Below are positions 35,760 through 46,554 of a DNA stretch of 64,000 nt, in pieces; within the stretch, counting starts at the first letter, position 1, and each line of letters starts with the position of its first letter. The DNA is from Leuctra nigra (taxonomy: Eukaryota > Arthropoda > Insecta > Plecoptera > Leuctridae): positions 18,849,409 through 18,913,408 of the forward strand of contig OW203765.1 of NCBI GenBank assembly GCA_934045905.1, in the 5' to 3' direction. The position numbers were made by a program, and so were the translations under genes. The notes beneath the pieces were generated by a model. The model saw only the letters and a list, made by a program, of their open reading frames with translations. It did no database searches and was not told the origin of the DNA.

Positions 35760-38700
35760 GCCTAGCCACAAGGCGGTGGATGATTTGGCTGGTTGAATTC
35801 TGTGAAGCTGCATCAATTAATTTACCTTTTATGGTGTGTTTACATGGCTGTTGATTGAATTGGACACCAAAAGGAAGATACTGATCTCAGGTTTGATCTA
35901 AGATATACATTTTGATATTCCATACACGATATCGTGAATTATGGCACTGTGAACATCTCCATTTCGATCTCTCAAACTTCCATGAAAACATAATTTGTAG
36001 AAATCACGCCTACTGGATCATAAAAACAGAACCAAGGTATAAAGAAAATTGATGCAGATTATCGACTGAGTTTATAGAAATTGCGGTTGCGAAGTAGTCT
36101 GCCTCCAAGCGGTGCAACCTGGTTAACATTAAACAGACTACAAAAACGGATGCCAAACTGTTAACAATTGTTGATCTCCTGGCAGAGAATTGGAATACAA
36201 TGGAATAGTCATTAAGGTTTATATAATTAAGATAATTATTAAGAAGAAAATTAGTAAATTATGAATAGAATGTTGTCATCACAAACGGCTACAAAGAATA
36301 TTGGAGCGTCACTACGGATCTGCCAATTGAACATAGAAGGCATTAGTAGATCTAAGTCCGACTATTTGTCAAGGATGTTGGAAGAAGAGAATATCGATGT
36401 AGCACTGATTCAAGAGACTCATACGGACAGTAATGCAGACTTGGAAGCAAGAGGAAAAGTTATGGGATACCGATTGGTAACTTCTATTAACCACGCCACC
36501 TATGGTATTGCAACTTATGTTAAGGAGGACATCGCAAACGTTGATGTGATCGATTGTACTTCATGTAACAATGTATTCTCTAATGCGATCAAAGTGAATA
36601 ATATTACAGTTATAAATATTTACAAACCACCTGGGACTCAATGGCCGACAACACCATTGCAAACTTACGACCATCCATCAATTTATGCCGGTGATTTTAA
36701 CAGCCACCATATTGATTGGAGATATGACCAAAGTGATGAAAACGGCGAAGCTATTGCTTCATGGGCTGATCATAAGAATATGAACTTGATTTTTGACTCC
36801 AAAGATAGAGGCACGTTCCACTCAGCCCGCTGGAATAAGGATTATAACCCCGATCTATGCTTCGTAAGTACTGATAATGACGGTCGGCCCGTTCACGTAA
36901 CAAGAAATGTCCTACCTGGTTTTCCTCGCAGCCAGCATCGTCCTGTCATATTAGATGTTGGTATTAAAGTCCCATTGGTTAATTCCATACGTAAACCCAG
37001 ATGGAACTTTCAAAAGGCCAATTGGGAAAAATATAGCAAGAGATTGGACGATGCAGTTCGTTTTATACCACCGACTGTAGAATGCTACGATCGTTTCTCT
37101 AGACTCGTCATACAGACTGCTAAAAACTGCATCCCTCGGGGTTTTCGCAAGGAGTACATTCCTTGTTGGAATGAAGAAAGCGACCGCCTGTATGAAGAAT
37201 ATTGTGACACCGGTAGTCAAGAATCTGCTGAAGAGTTGCTGAAGTCTTTAGACCAGATGCGAAGAGAAAAATGGACCTCCACAGTTGAAAGCATGTCCTT
37301 CACGCATTCTAGTCGAAAAGCGTGGGAAGTTTTGCGCAAATTAGGAGGAGCCTCGGTACCACTTCCCAACAAACCAAAGATTCACCCTAATCAAGTTGCC
37401 TCACGCATTGTACAGTTGTCTAAATCAAAGGTGGACAAAGTCTTTACAAGAACAGTGAATAAGGAGTTGCAGGATCTTAGAAAACAAGCCGAAACTGAGA
37501 GTTTCTTCTCGAGACCATTCTCAGAAGAAGAAATTGACAAAGCACTTTATGTCACGAAGACAGGCAAAGCGGCAGGATTCGACAGCGTTTATCCAGAGTT
37601 CCTTACTCATAGTGGTCGTAAAACAAGACTTTGGCTTGCACAGTTCTATACCCACATTTTGGAAACTGGAAAACTTCCAGCTATATTCAAAAAGACCAAG
37701 ATCATCGCTCTCCTGAAGCCAGGGAAACCTTGTGACCAACCTGAAAGCTATCGACCCATAGCTCTGTTGTCAGTATCACTTAAACTGTTGGAGAGATTGC
37801 TTTATAATCGTATTGGCCCTGAAATAGAAAATATGCTCCAACCAGAGCAGGCAGGGTTTAGGAGAGGTAGAAATTGCACCGATCAGGTCCTGGGACTTAC
37901 CAATCATATTGAGAATGGCTTTCAGAGAAAACTGAAAACAGCGGTAGCCTTCATTGATCTTACAGCTGCTTATGATACAGTTTGGAAAAAGGGTCTGCTG
38001 ACAAAACTGTTCAAAGTAGTTCCATGTCTTAAGGTTTGCGATCTCATTAGTAATATGTTGAGTGATCGTTACTTTCAAGTATTCATGAATGGTGATTGCA
38101 GCAGAATCAGGAAGTTAAACAACGGACTCCCCCAAGGTTCAGTATTAGCTCCTTCTCTCTTTAACCTGTACATCGCCGATCTGCCTACATCAATTGCGAG
38201 GAAATTCATCTATGCTGATGACATGGCATATGCAGTTCAGCATAAGGACTTCAGCCATATGGAGAATATGCTAACTGATGATTTAGAGGGGCTGAGCGAA
38301 TATTGCGCAAAGTGGCGATTACAGCCAAGTGCCACGAAGACTGAAGTCACCTGCTTTCATCTCAACAACAGCGAGGCAAATAGGCAATTGGAAGTGGTCA
38401 TGAATGGTGCGGTGTTGAAACACAATTCTAAACCTAAATACCTAGGCGTAACACTTGATAGAACTCTCACATACGATGCTCATCTAACAAACACGGCCGC
38501 CAAACTTCGTACTCGAAACAATATCATTCAAAAGCTGGCATATACATCATGGGGAGCGTCCGCAAGCTGTATTCGCATATCTGCACTTGCTCTGGTGTAC
38601 TCGGCTGCTGAGTATTGCGCTCCTGTTTGGCTTACTAGCTGCCACACCAGCAAAGTTGATGTGCAGTTGAACGCAACCATGAGACGGATAACAGGCACAT

Positions 38701-39368
38701 TACGCTCAACTCCACTTGCTTGGTTACCGGCACTCAGCAATATTGCACCACCTGACTTGCGGAGGAAACAAGCTTTACTGAAGGAGCACGAGAAGATTGT
38801 GAACAACCCTGATATACCTATTAGGGCTGACCTATATAATCCTCCGCTTTTTAGACTAAAATCAAGAAAGCCTCCATTAGCTCTGGCTCAGAGATTGCTG
38901 GACGAGAACTTTGAGGTCAGTGGCACATGGGATTCTCAGTGGATTCAAGGAAACAGGAGCAGTCCCATCTTCAGCTTCTCAAGTACAGGTCGACCATCGG
39001 ACCACCTGCAGTTTCAGTTACCAAGGAAGGCTTGGTGCAACCTAAATCGCTTGCGAACAGAACAAGGCCGATGCAACTACCTTATGCACAAATGGGGGTT
39101 CGTTGACAGCGCAAGTTGCATCTGCGGGCAGCAGGAACAAACTACCAATCATATTATGATGGAATGCGCTGTCCTGAAATATCCTGGTGACATCCAGGAT
39201 ATTGCCGACCTCAAAGGCGAAGCTATTGATTGGCTGACCTCTTTAAATTTGTAATTTAAATTGTTAAAATTTAGATTTTTTAGAACAATTTATTTTATTT
39301 TAAGTATATGTGATTAATATTTAATAAGACTTTGTATTCCAATAAAATCCATACGATAAATAAATAAA
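35760..39368 (+). mobile_element. Jockey-like non-LTR retrotransposon (LINE)
   Basis: Inserted in copy 2 of the palindrome/hairpin element. Flanks show ACTT at 35756-35759 and 39369-39372, a short target duplication whose single copy restores the GTCACTTCCGG motif of the host repeat. A ~500-bp 5' region precedes one long ORF (36261-39254), and a ~110-bp 3' UTR ends in AATAAAATCC and a short TAAATAAATAAA tail. No gag-like first ORF is present, unlike typical jockey elements, so the copy may be 5' truncated or the family may lack it. Confidence 0.9.
36261..39254 (+). CDS. LINE endonuclease / reverse transcriptase, 997 aa
   Basis: One uninterrupted ORF from an ATG. Residues about 18-235 are an apurinic-type endonuclease: CQLNIEG at 21-27, QETHT at 51-55 (catalytic Glu), AGDFNSHH at 143-150 and SQHRPV at 224-229. 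Residues about 475-760 are reverse transcriptase: LLKPGKP, SYRPIALL, the FIDLTAAYD box at 564-572, NGLPQGSVLAP at 621-631 and the catalytic YADD at 651-654, then PKYLGVTLD. The C terminus has a Cys/His cluster (CICG...NHIMMEC) common in jockey/CR1-like LINEs. The enzyme nicks target DNA and copies the element RNA at the nick. All key residues are present and there are no stops, so this copy is probably young and could be active. Clade assignment by eye. Confidence 0.93.
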   Translation: MNRMLSSQTATKNIGASLRICQLNIEGISRSKSDYLSRMLEEENIDVALIQETHTDSNADLEARGKVMGYRLVTSINHATYGIATYVKEDIANVDVIDCTSCNNVFSNAIKVNNITVINIYKPPGTQWPTTPLQTYDHPSIYAGDFNSHHIDWRYDQSDENGEAIASWADHKNMNLIFDSKDRGTFHSARWNKDYNPDLCFVSTDNDGRPVHVTRNVLPGFPRSQHRPVILDVGIKVPLVNSIRKPRWNFQKANWEKYSKRLDDAVRFIPPTVECYDRFSRLVIQTAKNCIPRGFRKEYIPCWNEESDRLYEEYCDTGSQESAEELLKSLDQMRREKWTSTVESMSFTHSSRKAWEVLRKLGGASVPLPNKPKIHPNQVASRIVQLSKSKVDKVFTRTVNKELQDLRKQAETESFFSRPFSEEEIDKALYVTKTGKAAGFDSVYPEFLTHSGRKTRLWLAQFYTHILETGKLPAIFKKTKIIALLKPGKPCDQPESYRPIALLSVSLKLLERLLYNRIGPEIENMLQPEQAGFRRGRNCTDQVLGLTNHIENGFQRKLKTAVAFIDLTAAYDTVWKKGLLTKLFKVVPCLKVCDLISNMLSDRYFQVFMNGDCSRIRKLNNGLPQGSVLAPSLFNLYIADLPTSIARKFIYADDMAYAVQHKDFSHMENMLTDDLEGLSEYCAKWRLQPSATKTEVTCFHLNNSEANRQLEVVMNGAVLKHNSKPKYLGVTLDRTLTYDAHLTNTAAKLRTRNNIIQKLAYTSWGASASCIRISALALVYSAAEYCAPVWLTSCHTSKVDVQLNATMRRITGTLRSTPLAWLPALSNIAPPDLRRKQALLKEHEKIVNNPDIPIRADLYNPPLFRLKSRKPPLALAQRLLDENFEVSGTWDSQWIQGNRSSPIFSFSSTGRPSDHLQFQLPRKAWCNLNRLRTEQGRCNYLMHKWGFVDSASCICGQQEQTTNHIMMECAVLKYPGDIQDIADLKGEAIDWLTSLNL

Positions 39369-40511
39369 ACTTCCGGTTTCAAAATGGCGGCTTCCGGTTG
39401 GTTTTATAATAAGTCAAATGAGATATCAAAAGTACATACGTTACATAAATAACAAAATAATCGGATCAAATTTGTTGCCGAAATGCCAATCGATGTATTT
39501 CAAATTTCATGACGTCATTTCCGGTTTCGTTAACATAAATTTTAGTCTGTTGCTATTGATAATCCATATAGTTTACCGTCTGAATCGTTTGGCGCAAATT
39601 TCGTTCCGATCGGTATAGCCGTTGTCGAGATATGACGTCACTTCCGGTTTCAAAATGGCGGCACAAAAAATTAATGGGGTGAAGGTTAAATCAGACGCCA
39701 AAAGTGCACACGTGGTAAAAATGTGAGATCAATCGGTTCAGCCGTTTAGGCTGTGGCCATGTTACCGGATTTGAATTCCAGGAGACTACTACTACTGAGA
39801 TTATTATTATTATGAAAACCGCCCTAAAACACTGTTTTCACGGCCCTCTAGCGCGCAAAGGGCGTAACCTATTGTTCCCAAATTTGGTATATGTTGTAGG
39901 GTGGGCCATAGCTCGAAATTAAGATATATCGCAACAATGTGAGATTTTCCAATTTTAAGATCCAGTAGGCCGAAAATGCCACTTTGATGCTTACAGTAAA
40001 AGTGGGTTTGCTCCAGCCTTTATATGAGAGTGTGCGCGCGCCGTACGACTTGGCTGGCGTGGAGCGACCGCTCCACTAGATCATTTTAATTCTGTATACC
40101 ATGCAACTGAAGTTTTTGTTTTTATTTAACATTGAGTCGTACTGTTCATATTTTTATAATGCTTAAAATGCTTAAAATAATAATATTGAGTTATTCACGA
40201 TATATTTAAATATTTTAAAAATAGTTACTCATGGTTTCTTTTTTTCTAATTTACATTGTACACTACAGGTGTGCATTGGGGTTAGTGTGGGGTTAGTATG
40301 CACCTTCCACAGATATAACTATAAAAAAGCCTTGATTTGCATTTATGATCGGTCATTCCGTGAGTTGAAAAAAATTATCACGAGAGACAATTCTTTGCCA
40401 GCATATCAGAGTAGTTTTATTTTAATGGTGGTCCATCTTCAGTTATGCATTGCCTTGCCCAGAAAGAGAGCTTATTGGGTCATGTATTACTTGGCGGGGC
40501 TCTCTAGTTAT

Positions 40512-40780
40512 TAGATAAAAGCCAAACTTAAAGTTATCACTTGGTACTTAAATTTAAATTTTTGGCTTAGTTAATTAGTAATAATTAGTTAATTTTTAGT
40601 GTAAAATTGTATATTTTCTTGTCTCGCTGGTTGCAGTAAAAAAAAATTATTTAAAAAATTTGCCTAGTGATAGCCCTTTGTTTGTCTTTTATCTAATCAT
40701 GATTAAAATGTGAGGCTCGTCTCTAATCGTATCGGAAATTTCATAGTTTTTAGCGGTTGTGTTGAATAACCGGCGCCTAG
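40512..40780. mobile_element. Inverted-repeat element (GGCGCCTA end), second copy
   Basis: GATAAAAGCCAAACTTAAAG and its inverted partner CTTTTATCTAATCATG, then the terminus GAATAACCGGCGCCTA, match 11922-12395. This copy retains the outer end that copy 1 lacks on its right side. Confidence 0.55.
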
Positions 40781-40837
40781 GCAGGCCATTTATTTTTTCC
40801 CGCCAACGCGCGGTTTGGAGCGGTGGTAGAAGGAAAT

Positions 40838-41081
40838 ACAAAATATAAATTGCCATATTTGGCAAACGGTTATGAATATCGAAAAATTAAGACTTAGGTG
40901 ACATGTATTGAACCTTTATCTACAATTTCATCGCTTACTGTCATAACTTTGTTTCTACTATGTCGTCAGAATTTGTCGGGTACAAAGTAGGAGCTAATAA
41001 AGGTTCAATACAATATGTCACCTAAGTCTTAATTTTTCGATATTCATAACCGTTTGCCAAATATGGCAATTCATATTTTGT
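40838..41081. mobile_element. 244-bp foldback element with ~85-bp arms
   Basis: ACAAAATATAAATTGCCATA at the left recurs inverted at the right with very few mismatches, extending through CACCTAAGTCTTAATTTTTC to TAAAGGTTCAATAC. The loop is about 70 bp. No ORF. Confidence 0.85.
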
Positions 41082-41396
41082 AGGTGGCGCGATTACTCGA
41101 GTCATAGTCTCAGATCTTCATAATATTTTGTGTGTACTTATTGATAATCATGCCATACACAATCCATGGAAAAATGAAACACTTCTCGTGTCTAGTTTCT
41201 GGGATAATTTGAATTTTATCCCCCATGTTATCTTATGGCAGCCAAGTAAAACCGTGTAATTAAGTTCTATTTTTTTGGTATCGTACCGTTCACACGCCCA
41301 CTTATGAAACAATTTTGTTTCTCAATTTTCTAAAACGGCGGGCGCTTGTATCACCCGACCGAAAAAAGTCGATATTATTTTTCTTAATAATAAAAA

Positions 41397-41512
41397 CCGG
41401 GACGTTAGTATACTACAGTATACTATACTACTATACTACTATAGTACTATATGATACTATAGTATAGTATAGTACTATGGTAGTAACTACTATAGTAGTT
41501 TGGCCAATAACG
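41397..41512. repeat. TACTATAG-type simple repeat, self-complementary
   Basis: Dense TATAGTA/TACTATA units that can fold on themselves; similar to the stretch at 336-415. Confidence 0.75.
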
Positions 41513-41531
41513 TTCTTTATCTTTTAGAAGC

Positions 41532-41730
41532 TCGTGGTATTCTCAAGAGTTGTGTGGTCAAGGAATGTTGGCTACGAAACCAGCGAGGATCTCCTGTCTA
41601 TTGTCCCCCAGACACCAACCATCCGCTTGAGTCCTCAACCTCAACCCTTCCACCTGACTACCTCGAAAGTCAGGCAAAGACGGAAGAGCGCCAAATGTTC
41701 CGTTTATAACCAAATTACTAGCGAGATGGT
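41532..41730 (+). other. Candidate coding exon or transposase fragment
   Basis: After TTTATCTTTTAG the frame reads LVVFSRVVWSRNVGYETSED and continues through LLSIVPQTPTIRL, PQPQPFHL and KVRQRRKSAKCSVYN, a composition more protein-like than other short frames here. No matching donor or domain was identified, and a TTAA-flanked element starts at 41764. It may be an exon of an unknown gene or a transposase remnant. Confidence 0.25.
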
Positions 41731-41763
41731 TGTAATTTTCTTTTGTAATTTTATAGGTGTTAA

Positions 41764-42301
41764 GGATGAACCATCGCTTTGAATGACTATATTCATAACA
41801 TGAGATACATTAATTCAGAAAGGCATGTTTAAACTTTAAAACATAGTTTTATAATGTAATATGTGGAGAATACTACGATATGAGATGATGAGGATTTTTT
41901 TAACAAAGTTTTCGTAAAATAATTTTGTTAAGAATACAGCAGTGGTTTTGACTAGTTCAGTTGTCCCATGTTAAATGGCCATATATCAAGATTTTCAAAC
42001 ATTTAAATGCCAAAGAGTATTTTAAGTTTTCAATGCATTCAGTATTAGTCGAAGAATATATCAGTATAGTTTTCTGTTGAAATTGTTGGTGCGGATTAAA
42101 AATAATTTAGAATAATGTAGGAAATTAATTCGTTCCCCCATAAGAGCCATGTAAAAATCTTGAACTTTGAAATCGTTTTACATAAAAGTTAGGTCGGCAA
42201 GGCATAAATTTTTTGATCTTATATTGTAGATAATACTATTAGGAACAAAATAAAATGGTTTGGAAAAAAATGTTGGTAGATGACCTGGCGCTGGTTCATC
42301 C
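41764..42301. mobile_element. 538-bp element flanked by TTAA, piggyBac-like
   Basis: The ends GGATGAACCATCGC and GCGCTGGTTCATCC are inverted repeats with one mismatch, flanked on both sides by TTAA (41760-41763; 42302-42305). A TTAA target is diagnostic of piggyBac-type insertion, although the terminal bases are not the usual CCC. No transposase. Confidence 0.6.
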
Positions 42302-42496
42302 TTAAGCAGTATCCTATCCTTCACATTTATAAAAGAATAATAAAATATAATTTAGTGGCTGGTTCATATTCAGAGAGCTAATATTTACATTTTAATTTTG
42401 TTTTCAATTATTTCGATTTTTCCTTTTTTAATTAATTGTGTACATAATATTATTCGATTTATATACCTACCAATCATGTCCAAAGAACATCAAATA

Positions 42497-42793
42497 GGGA
42501 AGTCTCGAGAATAATGTTATTAATTCAAATATCATAGAAATTTTTGGCGGGAAAAACGGCCTGTAACAAGAATCAGAACTGTGATGTAATTTCCAAGTCT
42601 TCAACAATGTGTTGCCATGGTGATTCCTTTGTTGCCATGGCAATATAGCAAATTGATGTCATTGTCAATTAACCTTGTTGTCGAGCTGTTCTGGTCGACC
42701 GATGTCTAACTGTTAGTCCCACAACAAAAAAGCAACATCTCAACTGTCATAAAATAAAAATTATTCTGAAATCTAATCATCCACGGACTTCCC
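42497..42793 (+). mobile_element. TA-type inverted-repeat element, copy 2 (shortened)
   Basis: Begins GGGAAGTCTCGAGAA after TA, ends GGACTTCCCC. The interior matches 26669-27085 but is about 120 bp shorter. Confidence 0.65.
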
Positions 42794-43000
42794 CATTGCT
42801 TCAAATTGAAATTACATTTTAAAAAAAAGTGCAATGTGTCACATAATTGTTGGGGGGGGGGGGAGCTCATCCCGACCCATAATTAGACCATTTCCCTCCA
42901 CCACCACCCCCTGTCATATATCCTCTGAACGCCAATGTTCATTTCGTAACAGTGGCGCAACTAGAGATTGATGGGCCCCTGGCAAAATATTCTTCTTGTG

Positions 43001-43018
43001 CCCCCCCCCCCCCCCCCC
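43001..43018 (+). repeat. Poly-C run
   Basis: Eighteen C in a row just inside the hAT-like element. Similar C or G runs lie at 18272-18296, 30080-30102, 32672-32694, 33090-33103 and 42852-42863. Confidence 0.9.
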
Positions 43019-43109
43019 AAATAAATATATTTTTGTTATAATTGAATATGTTGAATACTGTACAAAAACAATAGGTACTTGTAAAAAGACTACCAAGCAC
43101 CGTCTCACC

Positions 43110-43151
43110 TAAAAGTTCGCACTTAGTTCGCACTTAGTTCGCACTTAGTTC
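43110..43151. repeat. 12-bp tandem repeat (TTCGCACTTAG)
   Basis: Three near-perfect units of AGTTCGCACTT followed by a degenerate fourth. Confidence 0.85.
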
Positions 43152-43407
43152 ATGAAATCAGTCGAAGTATATACTGCATACAAGCACTACACTTAACTTT
43201 GTCACTGAATTTGACATAAATAAGCCTCCAAATTTAAAACGTTAGCCGTAAAATAAAATGTAAATAAATTAAAAGTTAAAAAATCGAAATAATAGAAAAA
43301 AAGAGATTAATGCGCCTAAAGAAGAAAATGAACTAAAGAATAATACAATATAGAATAGAAGTTCGTGTCCGGTGCAAAATCAATGTGCCAAGCTTTATTT
43401 TTTATTA

Positions 43408-44850
43408 AGCGAGCGGAGCGAGCGTCTCCACTTGACTCTTGCGGCACTTTCTCTGTGTGTGTGTTTGTTTTTGTTTTTTTTGTTTTTTTTGCTGGTTCAA
43501 CCCACGTCGCACCGGTCAACGTATCGATCTGAAATTTTGCACACACCTTCATCTCATACTAACTTAGACCTGTATAGTTTTTGAGAAAGATCCGTTCACA
43601 AATAAAAAAAAATCGCGTTTTCCCATATAAATAGCATTGTAGGTTCGAGGAGTCCGTTGCGGCCGCCCGATGCGCTCCATTCAAAACAACTCGGAAGCAA
43701 GCAGCTGTCTATCTATTATTGTTTGAATACGTAACAATTATTTCTTTGCGGTTAGATAATAGTTAAAGCAATACATGCGAGGTTATACTTAGGGTTTATT
43801 TTATTATTTTTGAAGATGTAGTTAATAGGTATAGGTATTTATTGATTATGAGAGTTTTAACATGCAGTCTTACTTCCAATCTTTTCAAAGGCTGAGCAAA
43901 TTATTTGTAGACCGATGAAATGTCTGCTTGATTGTAGAAATAGATTGGTTGGTTGATAATAGGGAAGTCTCGTGAAGATTAGAATTCAGAATAATATTTA
44001 TTTTATGAAAGTTGAGATGTTGCTGAAAACAGATGTGGTATTATTTTTGTTGTTGGACGAACAGTTCTCATGTAATTAATTTACAAAGTTTGATAGATCT
44101 CCTCTCATTTAAAAACAGGAAAATTGGCAATGACATCACAGTTTGCTATATTGCCATGGCAACAAGGGAATCCCCATGTCAACACAATGTTCAAGACTTG
44201 GAAATGACATCACAGTTCTGATTCTTGTTAAAGGCCGTTTTTCCGGCCAAAAATCCTATGATATTTGAACTCGATTTTTATGAATGAAAATTTAAGATTT
44301 CACAGGTAATAAGTGTATTTGACATTATTATTTGTGTTAATTTATAGAAATTTACTAGAATAAAATTTCAGGAGACTTCGCTATTGAAATTATGTTTATG
44401 AAATATTTATTTCATTTGTATCAGATACATTAGGTTTGTGTTAGGTAAGCAATGTACTAGAAGAAATAAGCTCTTTTATACGGAACGGCAAGTAATTGTT
44501 TGGATAATGTTTCTTAAATTATGTTTGCTCATATTAGCACTTAGATAATGGCCTATTTTGTGGTTTGAATCGCTGTATTTTTTATTTATAATAATTCCAT
44601 AATACCTACGTACCTAAATACTGAAATAAATATACATGAGTGTGTATCATGTTGCAATGACTTGCAGTAACTGTTGCAATAACTTGCAATGAGAAGCAAA
44701 TTCAGCTATTTTTTATATAATTTAGTGGATCGTGCTTCTAGATTTCAGTTGTTTTAGGTATATTATTGCCAGCTTTTAAGGAATTATGGTTCGAGGTTTT
44801 GCACGTATCCGTGCTCGCTTATCAACGCGTTACACAGAGCGTTTTCCTAG
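43408..44850 (+). mobile_element. Helitron-like dispersed repeat interrupted by a MITE
   Basis: The start (AAGCGAGCGGAGCGAGCG...GGCACTTTCTCTGTGTG) and the end (AACGCGTTACACAGAGCGTT, then TTCCTAG|T) correspond to the two ends of the copy at 29104-30007. The middle holds the TA-type MITE at 43962-44381 and diverged sequence, so the link between the two ends is inferred. Confidence 0.5.
43962..44381 (-). mobile_element. TA-type inverted-repeat element, copy 3 (inverted)
   Basis: GGGAAGTCTCGTGAA after TA (43960-43961) and GGAGACTTCGC before TA (44382-44383). The interior is the reverse complement of 26669-27085 (for example TTGCCATGGCAACAAGGG). Confidence 0.7.
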
Positions 44851-45150
44851 TGTAATATTTAGTACCTATTCTATTACGGCTAATGTTAGAAATTAGGAGG
44901 CTTATTTTATGCCAATCTGATGGTTCACACAACATACAAATTATTACTCTACTTTTGGAATCGATGTAAGTATATACCACGTTGAGCAAAGAAAAATATT
45001 CGGAAAAATTAAGGAAAGTTAATAAAAATCTACTTTATTTTAAAGTGCCCGTGGTGCCCACCTACCCCCTAGTGTCTGAGCCACCGGCATTTTGCCGACC
45101 CAGCCTCCCGGTAGTACCGCCACTGTTTCGTAAGAAAGAATTCGGTCACA

Positions 45151-46315
45151 ACCTGTTTACTCCCGAGAGATAGGCACCCACCACATCAAAGAAAATCGAC
45201 GTAGTTCATACACTTTCCGCAGTTCAGTGCTAGTGTACGGGACAAGGAAGGGTTCTGCCAAAACAAGAAAGTGTCCAATAGTACTGGAATAACGCCTACA
45301 AAAAGTTGGCGTTGTTCCAGTGGAATAACGCCAACATTTTGTTGGGGTTATTCCACTGGAAGAATGCCAACACTTTGTTGGCGTCATTCCACTAGAACAA
45401 CGCCAACATTTTGTTGGCGTTATTCCAGTTTGAGGTGAGTTGGCGTTATTCCAGTGTCGACAAAATCGCAACGTCGACACTGGAATAAAGCCTACAAAAC
45501 GTATGCGTTCATTGTAGGTGGTCTTCCACTGGAAGAACGCCAACATTAAGTTGACGTTATTCCACTGGAACAACGCCAACGTTTTGTAGGCGTTATTCCG
45601 GGGACGACAGAATTACATCTTACCACTGGATTAACGCCAACATTTTGTTGGCGTTGTTCCAGTGGAATAACGCCAACAAAATGTTGGCGTTATTCCACTG
45701 GAACAACGCCAACTTTTTGTAGGCGTTATTCCGGGGACGACAGAATTTCATGTTACCACTGGAATAACGCCAACATTTTGTTGGCGGTATTCCAGTGGAA
45801 CAACGCCAACATAAAGTTGACGTTGTTTCACTGGAATAACACCAACGTTTTGTTGGCGTTATTCCGGGGACGACAAAATTACTTCTTACCACTGGAATAA
45901 CACCAACATTTTGTTGGCGTTGTTCCAGTGGAATAACGCCAACAAAATGTTGGCGTTATTCCACTGGAACAACGCCAACAAAATGTTGGCGTTATTCCGG
46001 GGACGACAGAATTTCATGTTACCACTGGAATAACGCCAACATTTTGTTGGCGTTATTCCACTGGAACAATGCCAACATAAAATTGACGTTGTTTCACTGG
46101 AATAACACCAACGTTTTGTTGGCGTTATTCCGGGGACGACAGAATTACTTCTTACCACTGGAATAACGCCTACATTTTGTTGGCGTTGTTCCAGTGGAAT
46201 AACGCCAACATTTTGTTGGCGTTGTTCCACTGGAACAACGCCAACAGAAAAGTTGGTGTTATTCCAGCACTTTTATTTAACATTGTGTTGGCGTTATTCC
46301 TGTTGGCGCTATTCA
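45151..46315 (-). repeat. Array of about twenty hairpins, copy 2 (inverted)
   Basis: Reverse-complement counterpart of 31090-32227, including the ~130-bp tail (45151-45285) and the CTATTCAG end at 46308-46315. The order of hairpins and CCGGGGACGACAGAATT spacers is largely preserved but not identical; single-base differences and gained or lost units show that this is not an assembly duplicate. Confidence 0.9.
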
Positions 46316-46500
46316 GCGTCCCCGGTGGGAATGCCAGACCATAATGGGGACGAACCGGGGGGCTGGAGGGTTGGGGCCGGTGGGACGTCCACTTCGAGGA
46401 GGCCGGATCGTAAGATCATGGGTAGGTCGACCCTGGCTGCTCTTTGTCTGGGCCTCACCACTGACCTATCCGGCATGGGTAACCCTTACACATGAGCATA
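46316..46500 (+). mobile_element. Possible 3' end of a LINE
   Basis: GC-rich sequence of the style GGCCGGATCGTAAGATCATG and GGCCTCACCACTGACCTATC, which resembles 3' ends of insect non-LTR elements. No reverse transcriptase here. The similarity is from memory and weak. Confidence 0.3.
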
Positions 46501-46554
46501 TGACGATGATTTAGGATTCTTCTACTTTGTCATTAAAGTAGGCTCATGTTTTAC

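Larger units (their letters stand above)
34266..40079 (+). mobile_element. Palindrome/hairpin-ended repetitive element, copy 2 (split by LINE)
   Basis: Starts ATCCCCATAAAA with the terminal palindrome (34266-35014), continues through ~268-bp repeats with AAAATGGC boxes near 35228, 35498, 39380 and 39652, and ends GTGGAGCGACCGCTCCAC at 40059-40076 with CTAG. Removing the LINE (35760-39368) and one ACTT leaves about 2.2 kb. It is opposite in orientation to copy 1, and its right part is nearly the reverse complement of 12687-13260. Confidence 0.85.
42950..45125. mobile_element. hAT-like element with 8-bp target duplication, 2,176 bp
   Basis: The ends are CAGTGGCGCAACTAG and an inverted CGGTACTACCGCCACTG end, giving 8-bp termini CAGTGGCG. 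TTTCGTAA occurs exactly on both sides (42942-42949; 45126-45133), the 8-bp duplication typical of hAT transposition. The interior contains no transposase but includes other repeats: a poly-C run, three AGTTCGCACTT units, a Helitron-like copy and a TA-type MITE. It therefore looks like a non-autonomous composite. Confidence 0.75.

Noticed and set aside
12687..40079. One 27-kb transposon bounded by the two inverted GTGGAGC hairpins at 12687 and 40079
   Set aside because: A third copy (60795-62131) shows that each hairpin end belongs to its own short element with a palindrome at its other end.
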